Both the position numbers and the translations under genes were made by a program. Shown here piece by piece: positions 1 to 5,908 of a DNA stretch of 7,998 bases; position 1 is the first letter of the stretch; each line of letters opens with the position of its first letter. Source of the DNA: Alphaproteobacteria bacterium (lineage in GTDB: Bacteria; Pseudomonadota; Alphaproteobacteria; UBA8366); the NCBI GenBank assembly GCA_018665505.1, contig JABJCS010000002.1:1-7998 (forward strand), read 5' to 3'. A model generated the notes under the pieces. That model saw only the letters and a list, made by a program, of their open reading frames with translations, was not told the DNA's origin and did no database searches.

Positions 1-505
1 ATGACGGGTGGGGCATATCGATTTCGAAGCGATGCAGGAACCGGCAAACATCCCGCGCCTCATACCAGATCTCTCCCGTCACCCAACGATTGGTAGTAAA
101 CAATTTGACCGGAAACCCTTTTGGATTCATTGCAATCGCACCAAGATGGCTGAGCGCATCGTCCGGGTTTTCCGGCATCGTGAAACCCTCAACCGGTGCC
201 GGGCGAATTCCTGGCGGCATTCCGTCGGGCCGCAGGAAGGTATGAAAATGTCCGTGCTCTCCCGGACGCTCTTCCTTGGGGTGCGCGTGATAGTAATACT
301 GACCATGGGTCTCGAAATCATAGACATCGCCCTCGGGATAATGATCCCATTCGAAGAAATCGTCATAATCCCTGAGCAATTCTCCGACGATATTGTCACT
401 CGTTTTCGCAAGAATTCGGTGGCAATTGACGACAATCCGACCCGCCTCCTGCATTTCCATCAATTCGGTTTTCGATAGTGATGGAAAATCGATTTCAACA
501 GTCAT
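1..505 (-). CDS. His-rich DUF6969-like protein, C-terminus cut by window edge
   Basis: The minus strand stays open from an ATG at 505-503 to the left edge, giving 168 residues with no stop, so the gene is partial. No signal peptide or membrane segment is visible, which suggests a cytoplasmic protein. The central part is rich in His, Asp, Glu and Tyr: EWDHYPEGDVYD at residues 52-63, QYYYHAHP at 69-76 and GEHGHFHTFLR at 82-92. Histidines 55, 67, 73, 75, 84, 86 and 88 could form a metal site. From memory the sequence resembles the uncharacterised DUF6969 family; no function is known to me. It starts 43 bp after the stop of the FGE-like gene on the same strand, so the two are probably co-transcribed. 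A weak purine-rich stretch (GAAGAAA) precedes the ATG. The gene call is firm; the family name is moderately sure and the metal site is inference. Confidence 0.8.
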   Translation of the reverse strand, partial: MTVEIDFPSLSKTELMEMQEAGRIVVNCHRILAKTSDNIVGELLRDYDDFFEWDHYPEGDVYDFETHGQYYYHAHPKEERPGEHGHFHTFLRPDGMPPGIRPAPVEGFTMPENPDDALSHLGAIAMNPKGFPVKLFTTNRWVTGEIWYEARDVCRFLHRFEIDMPHPS

Positions 506-521
506 GATTTCTTCGGCTTTC

Positions 522-539
522 CGCGGATTTGTGTCCGCG
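522..539. other. Intercistronic hairpin (6-bp stem, 6-nt loop)
   Basis: A perfect inverted repeat CGCGGA / TCCGCG with a six-base loop lies in the 43-bp gap between the FGE-like gene and the DUF6969-like gene. The stem is GC-rich, but no T-run follows on either strand, so it does not look like a complete intrinsic terminator. On the minus-strand transcript it ends 16 nt before the downstream ATG. It could modulate RNA stability or expression of the second gene; that role is inference. Confidence 0.45.
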
Positions 540-548
540 CGTTAAATG

Positions 549-1409
549 TTATTCCTCACGAACCAGACGAAACCCAATCAATATATGCTTGAGTTCGGCC
601 GGCCTCGAGTGACGTGCGGCAGGACGGCATATACCGCACCCGCTGTCGTCCCACGATCCCCCCTTTACGATATAACGGTTCTTGTTTCCCTCTGTCGCGG
701 TCCATTCAAATACCTGTTCGGCGGCATCCGTCAGCCCAAATGGACTGTTGCCTTTCGGAAACCGACCTACCGGTATTGTATCGAATGAACCAGCGTCATG
801 GCTGTTCAATAATGTCGCATCGAATTCGTCACCCCATGGAAAGCGGCGACCGTCCGTCCCCCGCATGGCTTTTTCCAATTCCCACTCGGTCGGCAATCGG
901 TAATGCGCCCCGGTCTCGGCGGAAATCCATCGCGCGTAGGCCCGCGCATCTCCGTGACTGACGAGGACTACGGGGTGATTTTCGCGGCTTGGCGGCGGCG
1001 AGCCATCCTTCCAGGCGTGACGTCGTGTGCGTGGATAAGGATGAATTAATCCATAGCTTTTCCATGTCTTACGGTCGACCTCTGGGTGCCGGTGGCCGGT
1101 CGCCCGCACGAAAGCGGCATAGTGACGGTTTGTGATTAAAGACCGCGCGATCTGAAACGCCGGTAGCTTTTTCTTTTGGCGCGGGAACTCACTTTCATAC
1201 CATTTCCATTCCCTAGTCCGGGAATGTCCGTAAGCAGCCTCGTCCAGCTTATAGGCGTACTCTCGCTCCCTTCGATCCGAGCCCGCAATAAACGCACCCG
1301 CCGGGATTGTGACCGTCTCAGGTATCGAGATATTGCCACCCGCCGCAACGCAACCGGACGCGAAAAACACCGCGGTGACCATTATCCAAGAATAAACGCG
1401 GCACATCAT
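549..1409 (-). CDS. FGE-like (SUMF1/PvdO family) predicted lipoprotein
   Basis: This 286-residue protein has the formylglycine-generating-enzyme-sulfatase fold signature: RLPTEWELEKAMRG (171-184), PWGDEFD (191-197), NSPFGLTDAAEQVFEWT (221-237), KGGSWDD (249-255) and the terminal GFRL (279-282). The N-terminus is a short hydrophobic signal ending ASGC (Cys20), a slightly imperfect lipobox, so it is probably exported and lipid-anchored. In human FGE the segment after GGS carries two catalytic cysteines. Here the first falls on an Asp of WDD, and Cys258 and Cys261 lie nearby, so true formylglycine-generating activity is doubtful. The family also includes EgtB-like and PvdO-like proteins with other roles. 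Two adjacent ATGs (1409 and 1406) are possible starts, with a weak GGAA about 10 nt upstream. It is the first gene before the DUF6969-like gene and is divergent from the lipoprotein gene at 1576. Family assignment is strong; the reaction is unknown. Confidence 0.88.
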   Translation of the reverse strand: MMCRVYSWIMVTAVFFASGCVAAGGNISIPETVTIPAGAFIAGSDRREREYAYKLDEAAYGHSRTREWKWYESEFPRQKKKLPAFQIARSLITNRHYAAFVRATGHRHPEVDRKTWKSYGLIHPYPRTRRHAWKDGSPPPSRENHPVVLVSHGDARAYARWISAETGAHYRLPTEWELEKAMRGTDGRRFPWGDEFDATLLNSHDAGSFDTIPVGRFPKGNSPFGLTDAAEQVFEWTATEGNKNRYIVKGGSWDDSGCGICRPAARHSRPAELKHILIGFRLVREE

Positions 1410-1510
1410 AAACTGATTTCCACAGCACTAACTCAGCGATACCTAATGTGCCATTGCCGTGGAGCTCGAGCCAGATACCGGGGTTGGGTTTCTCAAAGAC
1501 GTGAACGAAA

Positions 1511-1539
1511 TTGTTTCGATGCGTTTTTCGATGTAGAAA
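1511..1539 (+). promoter_or_regulatory. Weak sigma70-like promoter candidate for the P460-like lipoprotein
   Basis: TTGTTT (1511-1516) and TAGAAA (1534-1539) are separated by exactly 17 bp and lie 37 bp upstream of the ATG at 1576. Each box is only a partial match to TTGACA and TATAAT. An 8-bp direct repeat TTTCGATG (1514-1521 and 1526-1533) overlaps the spacer and could be an operator, but such short repeats can occur by chance. Confidence 0.25.
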
Positions 1540-1557
1540 TAGGCATCTAGCGGGAAC

Positions 1558-1566
1558 AGGGGGTGA
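1558..1566 (+). promoter_or_regulatory. Strong Shine-Dalgarno that fixes the lipoprotein start
   Basis: AGGGGGTGA lies 9 nt before the ATG at 1576. The TGA inside it (1564-1566) is in frame with the gene, so no upstream ATG/GTG/TTG extension is possible. This supports 1576 over the internal Met at codon 10. Confidence 0.6.
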
Positions 1567-1575
1567 ACGACCCGT

Positions 1576-3573
1576 ATGAAGAACCGGTCCCAGGCGGGAC
1601 GAATGAGCATCCCCGCGACTCTTTTGATCTGTATCGGTTTTATGCTGTCAGGTTGCGCTGACGACATTGACGCGCCCGCAGCACCGCAAGTATCAGCTGG
1701 CGCTTCTAAACTCGAGTCGGCAGAACCTCGATCGAAAGCCGAAGCTCCCGCCAAAAGTGTCCCAGCGCCCGAACCCAGCTTATACACCGAAACTGTGTGC
1801 AAGATTCGAGATGGCCGAGTCCTCCCGATAACGGTAGCCGGCAATGCATACGAGTGTTTGCTCCCAAAAATGCAGTACGAGAAATCCGGCCACCGATTGG
1901 CGGAAACTTATGTAAGCTGGTCACGGCTCGACAGCGGGCCCTTTCTCTCGAAGTTACATGGAAATCGATATGTCGCGGTCTTTGCCAACGATCGCGCGCT
2001 GACGACTTCGTCCGCGGCGCCTGACGCACCGATCATCAGCGGCGTAGCGATGGCGACGCCGACATTCAGCTTGAGCGAAGACGGCACGCTAGAGCCCGGA
2101 CCGCTTTTCCTCTTAGAAAAAATGCCGAAAGGGTTCAACACAAAGGCCGGCAACTGGCGCTACACCATCATCGGTCCGGAAGGCGATATTATCGGCGTTA
2201 CCAAGGGGCAACATAACGAAGAGGTCGACTTCTGCCGGGATTGCGACCGCAGATCCGCAGACGCGATTTATCTGGCACTTTTGCGCGGCCAAGCACCGGG
2301 TGAAATCGTCAAACGGGGTGAGCAAAAGAGTTTCGATCCTAGCAAGGAAGGAATCGACCCGAGCGCCCCAATTCTAGACCCCAACGCCCCATTGGGATCC
2401 GCTGGAGGGGCGTTACCCAGTCTACCCCCTCCGGTATTGGGAAGTGCTCCGCCACTCCCAAGTTCGGCGCCCGTCGGCTCTGTGGGCGGCCCCATCGTCG
2501 TCCCAGGTACCGAAGGTCAACCCTCATTTCCCGGAGTTCTGGACCCGAACGCTCCGACACTCGATCCTTCGGCTCCGATCTCACCGCCTATCGGTGGGGC
2601 ACCGGGCCCCGCGTTAGATCCGACATTACCGATCCTCGATCCAACGAAGCCATCACCAGGTCAAGCAAGTGCTGTGCTCGACCCATCAGCAACGGTCCTC
2701 GACCCGACAAAACCCATCCTCGACCCCAATGCGCAACCGATCGGTGCCGCACCGCCACTTGACCCGTCGGCACCCATCGCCCTGCCTCCGGTCATATCGT
2801 CACCCGCTCCCACATTGACCCCGGGGCCAATATTAGCGCCGACCACGAACCTCCTCGCGCCGCCGGATCCAACCCAGCCAGTTCTGGATCCGAACGTGCC
2901 CTTGCCCGATCCGAGCCGGCCCGCGGAACAAGCCGGCCCGAACCCCGTGCTGGAGTCCGCCAAAGGAGAATCAGAGGAGCCCATAACCGAACAAAGTGCG
3001 GTAACGGAGTCAGGGATTACGCCACAACCGTTCCAAAACGCCAGCGGTGGAGGGCTTTCGAATCCGGATGCCCCGATCACAGCGCAACCACAGCCAACCA
3101 CCCCTACTCCATCGGCACAGACGAATATAGGCACGGGCGGAGGATCGTTGCTCAATCCCGATGCTCCAATCTCCGCGCAACCGCAACCATCCACCTCTAC
3201 TCCAACGCCACAGACGAATTTACGCGCGGGCGGAGCATCATTGCTCAATCCCGATGCTCCGATCTCCGCGCAACCGCAACCCGCGGCTCCCGCTCGACCT
3301 TCTAAACCGAATTTAAGTGGTGGTAGTGGATCATTGCTCAATCCCGATGTACCCATTACGGCGCAGCCATTGCCGTCGGCGACCTCTTCCAAACCGACGC
3401 GCTCACGCGGAACTGCCCTCGCGAATAAAGGTCAATCCACCCGCAATCCTAAATCGCGGACCGCATCTGCTCGCCCCATCTCAACTCAGTTACCAAATCA
3501 AGGGACTGCGGGCGATCTCCAGGACCCGGAATTGCCTATTCAAAGGCAAGAAATTTCGGGATATTTTAGATAG
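1576..3573 (+). CDS. Cytochrome P460-like lipoprotein with degenerate haem motif and long Pro-rich repeat tail
   Basis: The 665-residue product has a signal peptide ending in the lipobox LSGC (Cys27) and should be lipid-anchored in the periplasm or on the outer membrane. After a short Ala/Pro linker, residues about 70-235 form the only folded-looking part. They recall the cytochrome P460 family: YVSWSRL (112-118), KLHGNRYVAVFAND (126-139), EKMPKGF (181-187), AGNWRYTIIGPEG (191-203), then CRDCD (220-224) where P460 proteins have CxxCH, and ADAIYL (228-233). The haem-ligand His is replaced by Asp224, one base change from His. Cys75, Cys94, Cys220 and Cys223 might instead form disulfides. From about residue 252 to the end the protein is low-complexity, rich in Pro, Ala and Ser, with about 19 degenerate L-[DN]-P-x-x-P hexapeptides and a 31-residue tandem repeat. 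It stands alone on the plus strand between minus-strand blocks. The P460 link is by eye and moderately sure; function is unknown. Confidence 0.82.
   Translation: MKNRSQAGRMSIPATLLICIGFMLSGCADDIDAPAAPQVSAGASKLESAEPRSKAEAPAKSVPAPEPSLYTETVCKIRDGRVLPITVAGNAYECLLPKMQYEKSGHRLAETYVSWSRLDSGPFLSKLHGNRYVAVFANDRALTTSSAAPDAPIISGVAMATPTFSLSEDGTLEPGPLFLLEKMPKGFNTKAGNWRYTIIGPEGDIIGVTKGQHNEEVDFCRDCDRRSADAIYLALLRGQAPGEIVKRGEQKSFDPSKEGIDPSAPILDPNAPLGSAGGALPSLPPPVLGSAPPLPSSAPVGSVGGPIVVPGTEGQPSFPGVLDPNAPTLDPSAPISPPIGGAPGPALDPTLPILDPTKPSPGQASAVLDPSATVLDPTKPILDPNAQPIGAAPPLDPSAPIALPPVISSPAPTLTPGPILAPTTNLLAPPDPTQPVLDPNVPLPDPSRPAEQAGPNPVLESAKGESEEPITEQSAVTESGITPQPFQNASGGGLSNPDAPITAQPQPTTPTPSAQTNIGTGGGSLLNPDAPISAQPQPSTSTPTPQTNLRAGGASLLNPDAPISAQPQPAAPARPSKPNLSGGSGSLLNPDVPITAQPLPSATSSKPTRSRGTALANKGQSTRNPKSRTASARPISTQLPNQGTAGDLQDPELPIQRQEISGYFR
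2329..2925 (+). repeat. Degenerate hexapeptide-coding repeats (LDPxxP)
   Basis: Within the tail of the lipoprotein, irregularly spaced copies of a hexapeptide occur: IDPSAP, LDPNAP, LDPSAP, LDPTLP, LDPTKP, LDPNVP, PDPSRP and variants. I count about 14 copies here and more further on as LNPDAP and LQDPELP. Spacers are Pro/Gly/Ala-rich. Copies have diverged in codon usage, so this part of the array is old compared with the 93-bp units downstream. Such Asp-Pro/Pro-rich arrays usually form extended, disordered or wall-spanning segments; the role here is inference. Confidence 0.75.
3046..3378 (+). repeat. 93-bp tandem repeat, about 3.5 units, in frame
   Basis: The Asn-Pro-Asp codons of the repeated motif start at 3061, 3154, 3247 and 3340, exactly 93 bp (31 codons) apart. 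Each unit reads roughly Gly-rich linker, LLNPDAPISAQPQP, then a Thr/Pro/Ser-rich stretch ending in an Asn residue. The second and third units are nearly identical at DNA level around the motif, which points to recent duplication and possible copy-number variation between strains. The fourth unit is partial and has Val in place of Ala (NPDVP). Confidence 0.9.
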
Positions 3574-4548
3574 TCAGGGCAACCATCCCTTTGCCCCGAA
3601 ATGCGCTTTCGCGCGTCGGTGCAAAGGCGCCAACCCGACGGCCACCGAGATCTGATTGCGCACAGGTAACGCCGTCACCGCAATGTGACGCCACTTCTTT
3701 AGATCACCCCCCAGGATCGCTTCCAACAGCATGGCGACATGGTCATCCGATGTACTGCTTTGCGTGACGATAGTGGCCGATAATCCGAATGTTGTGATTG
3801 CGGGATTATTGTTCTGTGGCGAAGTTAGCGACAACTGATGCGCGACCAATTCCGGTCGCTTCTCGATCGCCTTTTTGATTGTCGCGGGGGCGATGGAGAC
3901 AAGGTTCAAATCGCAACGACCCATCAAGCTCTCGACGTGTCCGCTGGGATGCCTCTCGACGGTAACCAGCACATCAATTTCACCCGCGCAAATCTGTGCT
4001 TCGGCGGCCTTCTCTTGCCCCTCACTTGCCGGTCTCGACGCAATATCGATCCGAGCGGCGCCAATGGCGATTTGCATCAATAGATAGGCATAGCGATTGG
4101 ACCCGTCATAACCGACCCGCCGTCCCGCCAAATGCGTTAACACTTTGGCGCCAATGTCCCGGCGGGCAAGAATCGTCAGTGCCTCGGCCGGCACGGAAAC
4201 GATGGACCGCAATTCTTCATTCGGACCGGCCGAACGATAACGGCTCGAACCTTGGACCGCATGGTGCAACCAATCAGATTGAACAACCGCAAAGTCAAAG
4301 CTACCGTCGTTAATTTTTTCCAAATTCAGGGCCGAACTGCCCCCGGCAACATTGACACACCGTACCGCATTCGGTGACCCCGCATTAACGGCTTGGCAGA
4401 TCGCGCCAGCCAGGCCGAAATAATATCCGAACGGCGTTCCGCCCGCGATGACGATCGGTCGACCGTTCGGCTCCGCAGCCGTGGACGGCAAGTATAATCC
4501 AAACAGTAAGACGACCGATAGTAATATCAGTCTGATAACGGAAATCAT
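3574..4548 (-). CDS. TAXI-family TRAP transporter solute-binding protein
   Basis: This 324-residue protein is a periplasmic binding protein of the TAXI type, which delivers a solute to a TRAP permease. A signal peptide (hydrophobic 5-20, probable cleavage after TAA at 23-25) is followed by family-typical segments: IVIAGGTPFGYYFGLAGAIC (32-51), NVAGGSSALNLEKINDG (66-82), FDFAVVQSDW (84-93) and, near the C-terminus, GLAPLHRRAKAHF (305-317). Length matches the family (about 320). The start codon overlaps the aminotransferase stop by 4 bp (ATGA), so translation is probably coupled. The stop codon abuts that of the convergent lipoprotein gene. No TRAP permease gene lies in the window, so the partner is either elsewhere on the genome or the protein is an orphan. 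The substrate cannot be read from sequence; TAXI proteins known to me bind small acids such as glutamate or related carboxylates. The family call is strong. Confidence 0.92.
   Translation of the reverse strand: MISVIRLILLSVVLLFGLYLPSTAAEPNGRPIVIAGGTPFGYYFGLAGAICQAVNAGSPNAVRCVNVAGGSSALNLEKINDGSFDFAVVQSDWLHHAVQGSSRYRSAGPNEELRSIVSVPAEALTILARRDIGAKVLTHLAGRRVGYDGSNRYAYLLMQIAIGAARIDIASRPASEGQEKAAEAQICAGEIDVLVTVERHPSGHVESLMGRCDLNLVSIAPATIKKAIEKRPELVAHQLSLTSPQNNNPAITTFGLSATIVTQSSTSDDHVAMLLEAILGGDLKKWRHIAVTALPVRNQISVAVGLAPLHRRAKAHFGAKGWLP
3588..3627. other. Nested inverted repeat just inside the convergent 3' end
   Basis: CCTTTGC (3588-3594) pairs with GCAAAGG (3621-3627), and inside it CGAAA (3597-3601) pairs with TTTCG (3607-3611). 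It begins 14 bp after the lipoprotein stop, inside the last codons of the TAXI gene. It lacks a T-run, so a classical intrinsic terminator is not supported. It could protect or end the plus-strand transcript, which otherwise runs antisense into the TAXI gene. Confidence 0.3.
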
Positions 4549-5882
4549 GAAATCTGAGCAGTGCTTATGGCCGCATCAACCGAATCGCCAAGTTTCTCGA
4601 CCAACTCTTCGATATGAGCGCCCTCGATAATAAATGGTGGCGCCAACAGCACGTGATCCCCTCGGACACCATCAATCGTGCCGCCCATCGGATAACAGAT
4701 AAGCCCCCGTTTCATCGCTTCCTGCTTGATCTTCGCGTTCAATTTCAGCGCTGGATCAAACGGTTCCTTGGTCGTCCGGTCCACGACGAACTCCATGGCT
4801 TGGAACAATCCACGACCGCGAATATCACCGATATTGTGATGATTACCGAAGCGCGCGACCAAGGCCTCATTCAGCCGCACACCCATGTCGCGTACGCGGG
4901 GCAACAACTCCTCTTCCTGAATGGCGTCTTGCACCGCGAGCGCCGCAGCGCAGGCTACCGGATGCCCCATATAGGTATGCCCATGCTGGAAGAAACCGGT
5001 GCCGTCGCGAATGGCGTCAAAAATTTTCTCCGACAATAGTGTGGCGCCGATCGGTTGATATCCGGCCCCTAGTCCTTTAGCGCAGGTCAATAAATCCGGA
5101 GCTATATCTTCTTGCTCGCATGCATAGAGGCTACCGGTGCGCCCCATGCCACACATGACCTCATCCAAAATCAGCAAGACATCGTATTTGTCGCAAATTT
5201 CTCGCACGCGCTTGAAATATCCAGGCACTGCCGCCACCGCGCCAGCGGTAGCACCGACGACAGGCTCCGCGATAAAGGCGATCACGCTATCCTCGCCAAG
5301 CTCTTGAATTTTTACCTCAAGCTCATTGGCGACGCGAAGCCCGTATTCCGCATCGCTTTCGTCGTCGCGCCGCTCACGATAAGAAAAACAGGGTGCAATA
5401 TTGTGGGTTTCGATCAGAAGCGGCGCGAACGGCTCGCGCCGCCACATATTTCCACCCGCCGCCAACGCCCCCAACGTATTCCCGTGATAGCTTTGTCGCC
5501 GGGTAATGATGTGTTTGCGTTGAGGGCGACCCGTCTCCAAAAAATATTGCCGCGCAAGCTTGAGTGCCGCCTCGACCGCTTCCGACCCGCCCGAGACATA
5601 GTAAACGTATTCAAGGTCTCCCGGCGCCTTCGCGATCAGCTTGTCGGCAAGTTCTTCCGCCGGCGCCGACGTAAAGAATCCCGTATGGGCAAATGAAATG
5701 GATTCGGTTTGATCCCGAATTGCCTTTATCACTCGCGGATGACTATGTCCGAGACAGGAGACCGCAGCACCACCCGAGGCGTCCAAGAAACGCTTTCCCG
5801 CCGCGTCGTTGATATAAACGCCGTTGCCCGAAACCGCGACCGGCGGGACCGTTTTGGTGTGTCTGTGAAATACGTGAGACAT
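4545..5882 (-). CDS. Class III PLP-dependent aminotransferase
   Basis: This 445-residue cytoplasmic enzyme is a fold-type I, class III (omega) aminotransferase, moving an amino group, usually from a terminal amine or amino acid, to a keto acid. Seen in sequence: GGAAVSCLGHSHP (37-49) near the substrate entrance, SGGSEAVEAALKLAR with the phosphate-binding GGS (98-100), YHG (132-134) that stacks on PLP, the AEP motif (205-207), LILDEV with the pyridine-nitrogen Asp240, the Schiff-base Lys269 in TCAKGLGAGYQPIGA, and GHTYMGHP (301-308). All catalytic residues are present and the length is normal, so it should be active. It begins 26 bp after the PqiC-like lipoprotein gene with a GAAAGG Shine-Dalgarno 10 nt upstream, and ends in a 4-bp overlap with the TAXI gene. 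The substrate is not resolvable; beta-alanine, taurine, GABA or similar amines are typical. Its place in a lipid transport operon is odd. Confidence 0.94.
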   Translation of the reverse strand: MSHVFHRHTKTVPPVAVSGNGVYINDAAGKRFLDASGGAAVSCLGHSHPRVIKAIRDQTESISFAHTGFFTSAPAEELADKLIAKAPGDLEYVYYVSGGSEAVEAALKLARQYFLETGRPQRKHIITRRQSYHGNTLGALAAGGNMWRREPFAPLLIETHNIAPCFSYRERRDDESDAEYGLRVANELEVKIQELGEDSVIAFIAEPVVGATAGAVAAVPGYFKRVREICDKYDVLLILDEVMCGMGRTGSLYACEQEDIAPDLLTCAKGLGAGYQPIGATLLSEKIFDAIRDGTGFFQHGHTYMGHPVACAAALAVQDAIQEEELLPRVRDMGVRLNEALVARFGNHHNIGDIRGRGLFQAMEFVVDRTTKEPFDPALKLNAKIKQEAMKRGLICYPMGGTIDGVRGDHVLLAPPFIIEGAHIEELVEKLGDSVDAAISTAQIS

Positions 5883-5892
5883 TTGCTTCTAG

Positions 5893-5898
5893 CCTTTC
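5893..5898 (-). promoter_or_regulatory. Shine-Dalgarno of the aminotransferase gene
   Basis: GAAAGG on the minus strand lies 10 nt before the ATG at 5882 and inside the 26-bp gap after the PqiC-like gene. Its presence supports this start and independent ribosome entry within the operon. Confidence 0.5.
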
Positions 5899-5908
5899 GA
5901 CGTGTCGA

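Larger units (their letters stand above)
1410..1575. promoter_or_regulatory. Divergent intergenic region, likely holding promoters for both sides
   Basis: This 166-bp gap separates two head-to-head genes, the FGE-like gene on the minus strand and the P460-like lipoprotein gene on the plus strand. No convincing small gene is seen. It should hold the promoters for both directions. On the plus side a sigma70-like pair and a short direct repeat are visible (listed separately). On the minus side no clear -35/-10 pair stood out. Confidence 0.55.

Noticed and set aside
8..478. Open frame of 156 codons on the plus strand
   Set aside because: The opposite strand is open from 505 to the edge and encodes a product with family-like motifs and sits in operon order; the plus frame has none.
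522..539. Hairpin considered as an intrinsic terminator
   Set aside because: The stem is good but no T-tract follows on either strand, so it is listed only as an intercistronic hairpin.
1443..1844. Minus-strand frame of 133 codons crossing the divergent intergenic region
   Set aside because: It starts inside the lipoprotein gene on the other strand and shows no recognisable motif; treated as a chance frame, though its intergenic end was considered as a gene remnant.
3046..3378. Regular repeat considered as a CRISPR array
   Set aside because: The 93-bp units are in frame, fully coding and have similar, not unique, spacer parts; there are no cas genes.
2661..3392. Open frame of 243 codons on the minus strand inside the lipoprotein tail
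   Set aside because: It is the antisense shadow of the Pro-rich repeats; its Gly/Ser/Ala/Val-rich translation mirrors the repeat and has no family features.
5112..5696. Open frame of 194 codons on the plus strand
   Set aside because: It is antisense to the aminotransferase, whose full catalytic motif set is intact.
5897..5908. Inverted repeat TCGAC-GT-GTCGA between the PqiC-like and aminotransferase genes
   Set aside because: The 2-nt loop is too small for a stable hairpin, there is no T-run, and a 5-bp arm is easily chance.
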